Shown one piece after another: positions 28,650 to 37,498 of a DNA stretch of 64,000 bases. This DNA comes from Marivita geojedonensis. Its GTDB lineage: Bacteria > Pseudomonadota > Alphaproteobacteria > Rhodobacterales > Rhodobacteraceae. Numbering within the stretch: position 1 is the first letter of the stretch; each line of letters begins with the position of its first letter. A program made the translations under genes and the position numbers. The stretch spans positions 578,568-642,567 of the forward strand of contig NZ_JFKC01000001.1 of the NCBI RefSeq assembly GCF_002115805.1. The letters run 5' to 3'. The notes beneath the pieces are model-generated. The model saw only the letters and a program-made list of their open reading frames with translations, made no database searches and was not told the origin of the DNA.

Positions 28650-29296
28650 CCCTCGATCACCGTTCCTTCGACGGGGCGCGCATTTTGGAGAAGATCGTAG
28701 TCCCGTCTCACTTCACGGCGACGGCGCTCAAGATCCGGCAACTTCTCCTCGTGATATTTGACAGATGCTCCGTAGGAGCGATGCGCCTCGCCCAACAATG
28801 CCAACGGATCGAGCCCGAGCTTGGCAATCTCACCATATGCGGTTTCCTGTTCGCCGGGATCGCCGGACAGACACATCTTCCAGAGATGCTCTGCATGTTT
28901 GTCTGCCGGAGCGGGATCGAACTCGTAAGGTTCGTCCCAGTCATCTCTCTCCCCGCCCTCCTCGATGAATTTATCATATTCAACATCCATCTCGGAGTTG
29001 TAGAGGTCCTCATAGTAAGAGCGCAGAGCGTCTCGAATGGCCGTTTGAATATGACGGCGCAAACCTGCGTCGCGCATACGGCGGTGCTGCAGCAGCTCCC
29101 ATTCGATGGCGATGAGGTTTTCGGCAATGACACATTCGTACGGCGTAAGTGGCGCCAGCGAGCGCATCATGCCGTCGTGAAAGCTTTGGAAAGAGCCGGG
29201 ATCCTCTCCAACGATGGGATCTCTTGCGGGCAGCATGTCGGCAAAACTCGAAAGGTTGAACCGATTTGGATCGGGAAGCGAAAGGTCTTGTGCCAT
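28646..29296 (-). CDS. Conserved hypothetical acidic protein
   Basis: The 216-residue product has no signal or membrane segment. It is rich in Glu/Asp in its middle (about 100-130) and ends in a helix with many Arg (EEKLPDLERRRREVRRDYD). It is translationally coupled to the following gene (28086-28649) by ATGA and shares its strand with the XRE-type gene. I do not recognise its family. The pair lies inside the insertion that carries the integrase, so it is probably cargo of that element. Confidence 0.55.
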   Translation of the reverse strand: MAQDLSLPDPNRFNLSSFADMLPARDPIVGEDPGSFQSFHDGMMRSLAPLTPYECVIAENLIAIEWELLQHRRMRDAGLRRHIQTAIRDALRSYYEDLYNSEMDVEYDKFIEEGGERDDWDEPYEFDPAPADKHAEHLWKMCLSGDPGEQETAYGEIAKLGLDPLALLGEAHRSYGASVKYHEEKLPDLERRRREVRRDYDLLQNARPVEGTVIEG

Positions 29297-29554
29297 TGTG
29301 CACTCCTTCTGGGCTGTGTGGCCCCTTGTGCGCGTCCCCCCATGCGCTCGCGAATCTAGTCGTTCCCCTTTTGTTTCACCATATATTGAGACGCCCGTTC
29401 ACGCAACCACCAGGCATGGTGGTGCGCTTACGACCCCGCAGGGTGTTTCCGCGCCGCTCCCGAACTGTAGGCCCATGGTGTCGGCTCAAGATCGATTGAA
29501 ATCATGTGTCGTCCGGCAGGTTCTTGATGCTGGTGAGCATTGACCAAACACGGA

Positions 29555-29803
29555 TCATGTTTTCGGCGATCCGATCCGGATGCCAGGACGATCATCAGGG
29601 GCGCCAATGAACTCAATGCCTGCGTTTTCAAAATGGGTTCTTAGAAGTTGCAGGTGTCCCTTTCGAGACTTCGGTATCCCCTGAGACGCTTCGTATCTCT
29701 TTAGTGTGGCGGAGCCGATACCCGTACTTTCGGCAATTTCTTTGATACTCCAGCCAAGCGCAGCACGAGCAGCTTTGATCTGTTCCGCTGTTATGTCCTG
29801 CAC
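29555..29803 (-). CDS. Small XRE-type helix-turn-helix regulator
   Basis: Start choice is the GTG at 29803 with AGGAT upstream, giving 82 residues. The sequence ITAEQIKAARAALGWSIKEIAESTGIGSATLKRYEASQG is a clear Cro/CI-type helix-turn-helix, and the tail LRTHFENAGIEFIGAPDDRPGIRI is common to small XRE regulators. It is divergent from the integrase gene 35 bp away and likely controls it. A longer frame to 29905 overlaps the integrase and lacks support. Confidence 0.8.
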   Translation of the reverse strand: MQDITAEQIKAARAALGWSIKEIAESTGIGSATLKRYEASQGIPKSRKGHLQLLRTHFENAGIEFIGAPDDRPGIRIGSPKT

Positions 29804-29838
29804 TTGAATTATGATCCTTTTGGTATCATATTGGATGA

Positions 29839-30744
29839 ATGAATAATCCGGCCAAACCAGATTGGCGCTCTGCCTTTCTACGCCTCGAAGGGGCCTATGC
29901 GCCATTGACGATGCGCGCGTACCGCGCGGATGTCGAGGCCTTTGAAACCTGGTGCTTTGACACCGGGATACCCGGTCCTTTCCCGGCGACCGTCGATATG
30001 TTGTGCAGGTTCATCGACGACCAAGCCGAAATGAAAGCGCATTCGACAATCAAACGCCGTCTCTGTGCCATTCGACTGGTTCACCGCCTCCTTGATCAGC
30101 CTGATCCAACCGGACATCCGGACGTCCAACTCGCAGTCCGTCGGGTGCGTCGAAAAAAAGCGGCGCGCCCGAAACAGGCGAAGGGTCTTACCAAAGCGTA
30201 TCTTGAGCGGTTTCTCGATGCTCAACCCGATACACCGTGGGGATTGCGAAACCGCGCGATGCTGTCCTTGGGATACGAATTGCTGACCCGTCGATCCGAG
30301 CTGGTTGCATTGAGAACGGATGATCTTGAGTTGCGGTCAGACGGGACGTTTCGCGTTTTGATCCGGCGCAGCAAAATGGATCAGGAGGGATTGGGACGCA
30401 TATCCTTCACGTCTCGCAAGACCGCTCGCCTGGTCCAGGATTGGTTGGAGTGGCGCGGCGCGAAGATCATCCCTCTCTTCTGCCCAATTTACCAATGCAA
30501 ACCGATCAACCGAGCTCTTGAAGCCACCATTGTCAAAAGCATTGTGAAAAATGCAGCGCGAAACGCGGGTCTCGATCCTGCAGACATTGATGCCTTCAGT
30601 GGACACTCAATGCGGGTCGGAGCCGCTCAGGACCTCCTTCAGAGAGGTGTTGATACAGCTGCCATCATGCGTGCGGGAGGCTGGAAATCCGTCAACATCC
30701 TTGCCCGCTATCTGGAAAAGGCGGAGCACAACGTTTGGGAATAA
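29839..30744 (+). CDS. Tyrosine recombinase / integrase
   Basis: The 301-residue site-specific recombinase has an N-terminal SAM-like DNA-binding domain (about 10-105). The catalytic domain has Arg in LLTRRSELVAL (about 153), Lys in RRSKMDQ (about 178), the HxxR box HSMRVG (about 257), W in GGWKS and the nucleophile Tyr in ILARYLE (about 289). All catalytic residues are present, so it appears intact. It marks the insertion between the gmd operon and the ydcF gene. No attachment-site repeats could be identified by eye. Confidence 0.92.
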   Translation: MNNPAKPDWRSAFLRLEGAYAPLTMRAYRADVEAFETWCFDTGIPGPFPATVDMLCRFIDDQAEMKAHSTIKRRLCAIRLVHRLLDQPDPTGHPDVQLAVRRVRRKKAARPKQAKGLTKAYLERFLDAQPDTPWGLRNRAMLSLGYELLTRRSELVALRTDDLELRSDGTFRVLIRRSKMDQEGLGRISFTSRKTARLVQDWLEWRGAKIIPLFCPIYQCKPINRALEATIVKSIVKNAARNAGLDPADIDAFSGHSMRVGAAQDLLQRGVDTAAIMRAGGWKSVNILARYLEKAEHNVWE

Positions 30745-30762
30745 GTGTATGAGCCGCAGCAC

Positions 30763-31560
30763 TCAGCAACTGCGTGGCATCACCTCGGTTGTCCGACCCG
30801 TGACGCGATAGACCACCAGCCCAATCCACTCTTTGGCCGCGACATTGAGAAGCTTCAAATTTGCGGCGAAAGACCAACCAAGCCCGGGCCGGTCGGCAGC
30901 GCGATAATCCACCGGATACGGGACAATGTTCCGCCAACCCGCGGCACAGAACGCGCCAACACTGCGCGGCATGTGAAACGCAGATGTGACCAAAACCCAA
31001 GGTCCTGCCGTGATGTCATCGACTAGAGCCCGTGTCAGAGAGGCGTTTTCAGCCGTATTGCGAGCTTTTGGCTCCAGCACGACCCGCTCTCTGGAAACCC
31101 CGAACGCATCAAAGAGGGTTTGTGCGCCGTCTGCCCCCGAAACGCTCTGATCTATTAAACTAGCACTCCCGCCAGTGAAAATGAGCTTCGCGTCGCCATG
31201 TTGTTTTGCAAGCGCCGCCCCGAGAAGAAGCCGTTCGCCGGCATCGTTCAACTCTGGCAAGCCAGAAACAGCTGACATGCGTGCGTCTTCACCGCCCCCA
31301 AGGACAATGATCGCAGCCGGATATGAGATATCCGGCGCCGCGGGAAACCGGACCTCCAGAGGACGAATGAGAATTGCCCCAATTGGAACAATCCCAATGA
31401 TGAGAACGAGACTGAGCGCGCACAAAACAAACCTGCGCGCGACCAGAAACGACTGACGGTGAAGCCCCCATAGGGTCAGACCGAGCAGCACGGTGAGCCA
31501 GCTTTCCGGCTGAATAAGCAGCCAGACAAGCTTGGACAAAACGAAGAAAAGGCTGTCCAT
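30763..31560 (-). CDS. YdcF/ElyC-family (DUF218) membrane protein
   Basis: The 265-residue protein has two N-terminal membrane helices (about 7-30 and 38-65) followed by a DUF218 domain. Its marks are AIIVLGGGEDARMSAVSGLPELNDAGERLLLGAALAK, LIFTGGSA, PKARNTAENASLTRALV and LVTSAFHMPRSVGAF. In E. coli ElyC/SanA such proteins affect envelope and lipid-carrier homeostasis. Here the position between sugar-nucleotide genes suggests an envelope polysaccharide role. It is convergent with the integrase, 18 bp apart. Confidence 0.85.
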   Translation of the reverse strand: MDSLFFVLSKLVWLLIQPESWLTVLLGLTLWGLHRQSFLVARRFVLCALSLVLIIGIVPIGAILIRPLEVRFPAAPDISYPAAIIVLGGGEDARMSAVSGLPELNDAGERLLLGAALAKQHGDAKLIFTGGSASLIDQSVSGADGAQTLFDAFGVSRERVVLEPKARNTAENASLTRALVDDITAGPWVLVTSAFHMPRSVGAFCAAGWRNIVPYPVDYRAADRPGLGWSFAANLKLLNVAAKEWIGLVVYRVTGRTTEVMPRSC

Positions 31561-31685
31561 CAGCCAAGATCAAATCGCTTGAACTTCTGTTGGTGTGCAC
31601 ATCTCAAAGAGAACGGGACGCCCTCCATACGCAGCCAAACCAGCTACGCGCTGCTTGAGTCTTCAACCCGAGCCGTGCAGCGCCT

Positions 31686-31915
31686 TCAAGACGAGACGGA
31701 TTTATTTTCGCAGAACCCGATCCGACCCACACTCTCATACGCGACAAAGCCTGCGTCCCGCGCCACGTCGGCGCTGTAGATGTTACGCAGGTCGGCCATG
31801 GCGGGCCGCGACATGCTGGATGCGATCTTGTCGAGGTCCAGCGCGCGGAACTCGTTCCACTCTGTCAGCAGCACGATCAGGTCCGGATCGTCGCAATCCG
31901 CGTAGCTCCGCCCGT
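31686..31915 (-). pseudogene. C-terminal remnant of UDP-glucose 6-dehydrogenase
   Basis: The frame directly after the uxs stop reads GRSYADCDDPDLIVLLTEWN and then EFRALDLDKIASSM, MADLRNIYSADVARDAGF and YESVGR. This is the C-terminal UDP-binding part of UDP-glucose/GDP-mannose dehydrogenases. Only about 70 of some 440 residues remain and there is no start, so it is a gene fragment. UDP-glucose dehydrogenase makes UDP-glucuronate, the substrate of the adjacent uxs product. The lost gene was probably in the same operon; a functional copy must exist elsewhere if UDP-xylose is made. Confidence 0.8.
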
Positions 31916-32899
31916 CTACACTTCAACGAGTTCCGGCAAACGCTTTTTGAAATATTCGATTGTCCGCGTAAGGCCTTCTTCCAACTCAATTGTTGGCTCC
32001 CAAGACAGCGCCTCCCGCGCTTTCGTGATGTCCGGCTGACGCTGTTTGGGATCATCAGCCGGCAAAGGCATCTGAACCAATTCCGATTTTGAACCCGTTA
32101 GTTGGATTGTCTTTTCAGCAAGCTCCCGAATGGTGAACTCGCCGGGATTGCCGATATTGATGGGCCCAGTGACAGAGTTGTCGGTCTCCATCATTCGCAG
32201 AAAACCCTCGACGAGATCGTCGACATAGCAGAAGCTTCGTGTCTGCTGCCCATCCCCAAAAATCGTGATCGGCTCTCCCCGCAAGGCCTGGACGATGAAG
32301 TTCGAAACCACGCGGCCATCCGCATGATGCATGCGCGGGCCATAGGTGTTGAAGATGCGGACAACCTTGATGTCGAGATTGTGCTGGCGCCAATAGTCGA
32401 AAAACAACGTCTCAGCGCAGCGTTTGCCTTCATCATAGCACGACCGCGGCCCGATCGGATTAACATTGCCCCAGTAGTCTTCGGGCTGTGGGTGGACCGA
32501 CGGATCCCCGTAAACCTCGCTTGTTGAGGCTTGGAAGATCCTGCAGCGCAGTCGCTTGGCAAGACCCAGCATGTTGATGGCGCCATGCACAGACGTCTTA
32601 GTGGTCTGGACCGGGTCGTGTTGGTAGTGAATTGGAGAGGCCGGACAGGCGAGATTGTAGATCTCGTCGACTTCGACATACAGCGGGAAGGTCACGTCAT
32701 GGCGCATGAATTCGAAATGTGGGTGTCCATGCAGGTGCTCGATATTGCGTTTTGTCCCCGTAAAAAGGTTATCAGCACAGATCACCTCGTGCCCTTGATC
32801 GAGAAGCCGATCAATCAAATGGGACCCGAGAAACCCGGCTCCACCCGTTACAAGAATGCGTTTGCGGCTGTCATAAAGTCGCGTCACTGATTGCTCCAA
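31916..32899 (-). CDS. uxs: UDP-glucuronate decarboxylase (UDP-xylose synthase)
   Basis: The 327-residue SDR enzyme converts UDP-glucuronate to UDP-xylose. The NAD site [15 protein letters not shown], the segment [13 protein letters not shown], the catalytic [22 protein letters not shown] and YDEGKRCAE (YxxxK), and [21 protein letters not shown] are diagnostic of UXS rather than of ArnA or GalE. The length is that of soluble bacterial UXS. Its last codons abut a ugd remnant, so the 3' end may have been touched by a deletion, though VEV is a plausible end. Its promoter lies in the divergent spacer to the acetyltransferase. Confidence 0.94.
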   Translation of the reverse strand: MEQSVTRLYDSRKRILVTGGAGFLGSHLIDRLLDQGHEVICADNLFTGTKRNIEHLHGHPHFEFMRHDVTFPLYVEVDEIYNLACPASPIHYQHDPVQTTKTSVHGAINMLGLAKRLRCRIFQASTSEVYGDPSVHPQPEDYWGNVNPIGPRSCYDEGKRCAETLFFDYWRQHNLDIKVVRIFNTYGPRMHHADGRVVSNFIVQALRGEPITIFGDGQQTRSFCYVDDLVEGFLRMMETDNSVTGPINIGNPGEFTIRELAEKTIQLTGSKSELVQMPLPADDPKQRQPDITKAREALSWEPTIELEEGLTRTIEYFKKRLPELVEV

Positions 32900-33214
32900 T
32901 TTTGGTGAAGTTTAAGCTTGGTTTCCGGGTTGCTCACGAACAAGCGATCGTATCGTGCAAAAGTATCACGCCTCGTGGGCTGGGGAGTGAAACCCTTCGC
33001 TCCCATCAAAGACGCCTCGTTTCACCATATAAGCGAATAGGCAGTCGAAGGCTGAAAGTTATAACTTGAAAATTGGGCGCGAAACTTCGAGAGCCAAACA
33101 ACGAGCGGCAACAGCGAAGGGCCGCTTCTGACAACCTGTTTGCGAAATTCGCGCGCGCAAGCCATACAAAACGCCTCAGTTCGCCAATCTCTTTCGAATG
33201 TACGGGTGCCTCAT
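32900..33214. other. Divergent spacer between uxs and acetyltransferase
   Basis: About 315 bp without a gene. It must contain the uxs promoter (minus) and a promoter for the plus-strand acetyltransferase. No operator is recognised. Confidence 0.4.
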
Positions 33215-33709
33215 ATGCAGCAGCGGAAAATTGTTCGGTTGGATCTTGCATCGTTCAAGAAACCCTCGATAGACGGCAACCCGACACTACCCCTCCGCGC
33301 TCTCTGGTATCTCATAAACACAGTAATCTTCCGCAGTAGCCTGCTCGGCCTGATGCCTTCTCCATCCAAGACGGCTGTGCTCAGGATGTTCGGCGCGAAG
33401 GTCGGCAACGGCGTCGTAATCAAGCCTAGGGTCAATATTAAGTCCCCGTGGTTTCTCGAGATTGGCGATCATGTTTGGATCGGTGAACAGGTCTGGATCG
33501 ACAATCACACGACGGTCCGCATCGGCCCAAATACCTGCATAAGCCAGGGTGTATATCTCTTCACCGGCAATCACGACTGGAATGATCCGGCATTCGCCTT
33601 CTTCTGCACGCCGATTGAAATTGGAGAAAGTGTCTGGATTACTGCGTTTTGCCAGATTCCTCCAGGCAGTGCTATCCCGGATCAAACCGTAGTACTCGAC
33701 AAGGAGTGA
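33215..33709 (+). CDS. WcaF-like left-handed-beta-helix acetyltransferase, short C-terminus
   Basis: The 164-residue product (ATG at 33215; an upstream frame to 33140 is open) matches WcaF-type O-acetyltransferases. It has LPLRALWYLINTVIFRSSLLGLMPSPSKTAVLRMFGAKVG and then hexapeptide repeats VVIKPRVNIK, WIGEQVWIDNHTTVRIG and SQGVYLFTGNHDW. The usual last part (VGAGSVVTKDLPP... GNPAR) is missing; the protein ends after PPGSAIPDQTVVLDKE. It may therefore be 3'-truncated by about 25 residues, and activity is doubtful. It lies alone on the plus strand and converges with the next glycosyltransferase, 4 bp apart. Confidence 0.75.
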   Translation: MQQRKIVRLDLASFKKPSIDGNPTLPLRALWYLINTVIFRSSLLGLMPSPSKTAVLRMFGAKVGNGVVIKPRVNIKSPWFLEIGDHVWIGEQVWIDNHTTVRIGPNTCISQGVYLFTGNHDWNDPAFAFFCTPIEIGESVWITAFCQIPPGSAIPDQTVVLDKE

Positions 33710-33713
33710 TGGC

Positions 33714-34862
33714 TCAAACTGACAGGATTTCATCGTAGAGACCGTGTGTCAGACGGGCCGAAATCCTCCAGTCGAAAGAGCCGTGAGCTAGAGCGTGCGC
33801 GGCCTCGCTTGCCCTCTGTTGCACCTCATGATTATGGAAATATCGAAGCATACCTGCTGAAAGGCTGACCTCGAGATCTTCCTCCTCAAGAACCTGCCCT
33901 GCGCCCACCCTGGAAATCTCGCGCCAGATATTGACCTTACGTGTAATGAGCGCAGGGACACCGGCATGCAAAGCTTCAGCCAAAGCAATAGCGAAATTTT
34001 CCTGCTGTGAAGGCAGGAGAAAGACATCTGATGCCGCCATTGCTTGCCATTTTTCGCGGCCCGCCAAGAACCCTAGGAATCGGACGCTCTCCTCAAGCTT
34101 CAATTGCGCCACGAGTTGCCGTAATTCCCCCTCGGCTTCACCTGAGCCGACGAAAAGAAGGCACGCAGAGGGTTCAGACTGCAGAACTTTAATCATGGAT
34201 CGAAGCGCAGTTTGCGGACGCTTTTTGGCATGCAACCTGCCAAGGAAAATGGCGCGCTTCCGGTTTCGCAATTCCGGATGCTGCGACAGGAATTCCTGTC
34301 GGAGGGTTTCAGTACGATCTGGGGGGGCGTCCGCACCCAGGGGAATGATCGCTGATGAAGTCTCGCCTGTGATTGGGTTTGCAAGGCGTCGCTCTTCCTC
34401 TGCCGTGAACAAAAGTTGCGATGCCCCTCGGATGGTACGTCCTTCGATCACCGCAAGATAAAGACGCTTCTTCCATGGTTTTTGGCCGATCGAATATGGG
34501 TCAAGCATACCGTGTGGTGACACAACATACGGCACACCGGCTCGTTTTGCCTGACGGACCGCCGAAGCAACAAGGGGGCTCCACATGGTATGACAATGCA
34601 GGATGTCGGCAGCTGAAACCGCCTTTGCAACCTGTCGGCTGGCGGCACCGAAAGTGGCAGCCAACTGGTTGGGTAACACGATTGCGCCGGGGCATGTTGC
34701 TCTCAAAGCCTCGCCACGATCTGACGTCATTTTTGCAGTTGTTAGGATTTGCGCAGAAAAGCCGTTTTCGGCAGCATGCTCAGACAGTCGTTCCACTACG
34801 ACCGGAGGACCACCAGCCGAGGCATCGAGATAAGGCGTTACATGCAATACGCGGCGGCTCAA
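33714..34862 (-). CDS. Family 4 glycosyltransferase
   Basis: The 382-residue GT-B enzyme starts VLHVTPYLDASAGGPPVVVERLSEHA, the glycine-rich acceptor loop of GT4. The segment VPYVVSPHGMLDPYS is common to WcaI/capsule transferases. The donor domain has AIFLGRLHAKKRPQTALRSM and an E-x7-E type motif in QQENFAIALAEAL. Cytosolic or membrane-associated. It is the last gene of the long minus-strand operon that begins with the radical SAM fusion. The donor sugar is unknown. Confidence 0.9.
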   Translation of the reverse strand: MSRRVLHVTPYLDASAGGPPVVVERLSEHAAENGFSAQILTTAKMTSDRGEALRATCPGAIVLPNQLAATFGAASRQVAKAVSAADILHCHTMWSPLVASAVRQAKRAGVPYVVSPHGMLDPYSIGQKPWKKRLYLAVIEGRTIRGASQLLFTAEEERRLANPITGETSSAIIPLGADAPPDRTETLRQEFLSQHPELRNRKRAIFLGRLHAKKRPQTALRSMIKVLQSEPSACLLFVGSGEAEGELRQLVAQLKLEESVRFLGFLAGREKWQAMAASDVFLLPSQQENFAIALAEALHAGVPALITRKVNIWREISRVGAGQVLEEEDLEVSLSAGMLRYFHNHEVQQRASEAAHALAHGSFDWRISARLTHGLYDEILSV

Positions 34863-34964
34863 TTCAGGCCACCGAAGTTATCGAAAATATTGCGAGTGCC
34901 GTTCACGGCATAACAGATGCTCAACGAGCGATTTCTTAGCAAGGCCACTCTACTCGACATAGCC

Positions 34965-36077
34965 TCACACCTGACGGCGCCGAGACAGCACTTCTCTTGC
35001 TGCCGCGATCCATCTACGCGCGCCCTCGTCCACCCCCCATGACTTTGCTGCCAAGCTTGAGGCTCTAGCCATATCACATCGCAAGTCCGGGTCGATCGCC
35101 AACTTTTCAAGCGCTTTTGAAAGGGCCCGTGCATCTTGTGCTGGTGTTATGAAGCCATTCACTCCTTGCGACACTAGATCTCGTCCCGCGCCGACGGCAT
35201 CGCTGACGACGATGGGCAAGCCTGCACCAAGAGCTTCGTTTACGACGACACCCCACCCGTCGTGCCTGCTGGGCAAGCAAAAGATGTCAGCCGATGCGAA
35301 AACTGAGGGAAGGTCCTCAGGATCCTTATGGCCGAGGAAGAGAACACGATCCCGTAGTTCGGCCAGAACTGAGGCATAGTATCGTTCTTTCTCGGGACCG
35401 TTGCCCAAGAGAACTAGGCGCAAATTTGGACGCCTCCTGGCAATACGATCAAAGGCGGCTAAAAGGATGTCCACGCCCTTCCGCTCGATCATCTGACCAC
35501 TGAACAGCACATCAACCGTCTGTTTATTTCTTGTTGCCTTTGACCGCGCCTGTTGGAAAGGCTCCAAGTCACAGAAGTACGGAATATTCAGTGTGGGCTT
35601 GTCGGGAAACAATTTTTCGTAGGCTTCAACGGCGACTTCACCTATTCCCGCAATGGCAGCGGCGCGCCGCAGCGGGGTTTGCAGCAGTTGACGAGCTTTT
35701 CTTCCAATGGCTCCACGTTTTGAGAAGCCAGGAACCTCACCCCAGTAGATCATCGGAACGTCTTGTTTTGCCAAACCTCGCATTACAACTTGCGCCGTGA
35801 GTGACGAGTAATCACTAACGATCACAACATCTGGTGCGAACTTCTTGACTTCAGAGTTTGCGGACGGATTCCAGTAAGTAGTCGCTCCCAAAATATCTTT
35901 TGAGTAACCGGGCAAGACTCTTTCGTAGTCAAAAAAATCCGGTCTCTTCCATTGCCGATCCGAAGCCGATGATGCATAGTAAAATACTTTGATTTCCACT
36001 TCCCCCGATGACGCAATTGTTGAAAAGAGCTGTCTTTGATAGGGTGAGGGGATCACAGTCAAGAAAAGAAGCTTCAT
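34965..36077 (-). CDS. Family 4 glycosyltransferase
   Basis: The 370-residue GT-B protein opens with MKLLFLTVIPSPYQRQLF, the start of one GT4 subgroup acting on capsule and O-antigen units. The donor-site half has DVLFSGQMIERKGVDILLAAF and an E-x7-E motif in SRHDGWGVVVNEALGAGLPIV. Its ATG overlaps the polymerase stop by 4 bases, so both are translated from one transcript. No signal or membrane helix. The linkage formed cannot be predicted. Confidence 0.9.
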   Translation of the reverse strand: MKLLFLTVIPSPYQRQLFSTIASSGEVEIKVFYYASSASDRQWKRPDFFDYERVLPGYSKDILGATTYWNPSANSEVKKFAPDVVIVSDYSSLTAQVVMRGLAKQDVPMIYWGEVPGFSKRGAIGRKARQLLQTPLRRAAAIAGIGEVAVEAYEKLFPDKPTLNIPYFCDLEPFQQARSKATRNKQTVDVLFSGQMIERKGVDILLAAFDRIARRRPNLRLVLLGNGPEKERYYASVLAELRDRVLFLGHKDPEDLPSVFASADIFCLPSRHDGWGVVVNEALGAGLPIVVSDAVGAGRDLVSQGVNGFITPAQDARALSKALEKLAIDPDLRCDMARASSLAAKSWGVDEGARRWIAAAREVLSRRRQV

Positions 36078-37498
36078 GATCTAATCTTAAACTTTTTATG
36101 GAGAATGATCGCAAAAATTGGAAGTAGGGTTGGGAAAACCGATAAATAGCTGCGCATCGCAATCCCAGCCGCGAAAAAACCAAGTGCGAAAGTGATGACA
36201 TCGAATGTTGTCGCGGCTCGAGCTCCGCGCCGGTTCCATAATGCAGCCATTGCACCTAGAAACAGAGAAGCTAGCAGGATAGCGATGTAGCCGCCGGCCA
36301 TCCAGAACTCACCCACGAAGGTAGCTGACAACGTCATTCCTTGAACACCAAGAGCTTCCTCAATCCCCAAGGACAAGCCTTCTGGTTTCCCAGGCCAAAG
36401 GGCGCGAGGAACGGGACGGATTGCCGCGATGTAGGGAATTTCGAAACCGAGGTAGCCAGCCCGCTCGGGGAAGACCTCAGTCAAATGAGCAACGTTGACC
36501 ATGTTCATGTCAACGAAAAGGCTATCTGTCCTCTGCAAAGCCAAGCCGAAATTCTGAAGGCCTAAGTTTCTTATTTCCGGTAGGTAGTAGATGGCGAAGT
36601 AGGCAACGGTTGCTATCGGAGCGAATACCAAAGCCAGCTTGCGCAGGTTCATTCGAGGCTTCATAAGCGCATACGCCGAAATGAACGTCGCGAGATGCGA
36701 TAGGAAAACGTTTCTCGTACCTGACGCAAAACTCTCAAATAAAACCAGTGAAAGAAGCACCATAGCAATCAGAATCTGCCACCTGTAATACTTCTTACGA
36801 TTTGCCAGAATGGCGGCGGCAAGGGGGGGGATCAGGTATTTCAGCAGTGCCAATTCGTTCAGCAGAGTCGACAGGGACCCAAATCGTCCACGCGCCCAAG
36901 GTTGTGAAAAACGCGGCCGAGTTAACTGGTAAAAAAGTTCGAAGATGTCGAAGCGCACAGCGATCAGCATATAAAGGTAACCAAATACCGCGCAAACGAT
37001 CATCAAACGCACTGTCGCATTTGGCGAAACTTTAAGTTCAAAACTTGATGAAATGGACTGTCGTACGGGAAAAGCATGCCGCCCCAAGACGATGCCTGCG
37101 AACCCAAGCAGAACGGCGGTCACCGCTGTCTGGGCTGAGTTCAGCGAAACCAGTCCGAGGAGCGTCCTTTGTGGAAGGAGGAACTCAAGAAACGTTAGCA
37201 GATATAGAACACCGAGCATGAAAAGGTCTATGCGTAGGAGGTTACGAACGCCAGTTTGTCCCTCTACGAAAAACGCGACGACCAAGCCGACCGCGAGCGC
37301 AAACGCTGGATTAGAGAAGGCTTGATCAGCGTTTTCCGCAATAAGTGTCGACATCCAAGCGGTCACTAGGCTGAAGAGAAGAATAAACGTCGAAATCAGC
37401 TTCAAGTTATTTGATCGATGGGCCGGCACCTGTGCCGAAGGCGCGTGATCCTTCAGAAAAGGTTCCTGTGCAGAAGTTTCAATCAAAGGTGTCATCAC
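36074..37498 (-). CDS. Wzy-like O-antigen/EPS repeat-unit polymerase
   Basis: The 474-residue protein has at least ten hydrophobic segments, starting after a polar N-terminus of about 30 residues (FILLFSLVTAWMSTLIAE). A larger loop lies after about residue 290 and includes GYLGFEIPYIAAIRPVPRALWPGKPEGLS. This arrangement and the PRALWPGKP segment fit oligosaccharide repeat-unit polymerases (Wzy/EpsG-like), which join repeat units on the periplasmic face of the inner membrane. Both its ends overlap neighbouring glycosyltransferase genes by 4 bases. Low sequence conservation is usual for this family. A flippase (Wzx) was not found in the window. Confidence 0.8.
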   Translation of the reverse strand: MMTPLIETSAQEPFLKDHAPSAQVPAHRSNNLKLISTFILLFSLVTAWMSTLIAENADQAFSNPAFALAVGLVVAFFVEGQTGVRNLLRIDLFMLGVLYLLTFLEFLLPQRTLLGLVSLNSAQTAVTAVLLGFAGIVLGRHAFPVRQSISSSFELKVSPNATVRLMIVCAVFGYLYMLIAVRFDIFELFYQLTRPRFSQPWARGRFGSLSTLLNELALLKYLIPPLAAAILANRKKYYRWQILIAMVLLSLVLFESFASGTRNVFLSHLATFISAYALMKPRMNLRKLALVFAPIATVAYFAIYYLPEIRNLGLQNFGLALQRTDSLFVDMNMVNVAHLTEVFPERAGYLGFEIPYIAAIRPVPRALWPGKPEGLSLGIEEALGVQGMTLSATFVGEFWMAGGYIAILLASLFLGAMAALWNRRGARAATTFDVITFALGFFAAGIAMRSYLSVFPTLLPIFAIILHKKFKIRS

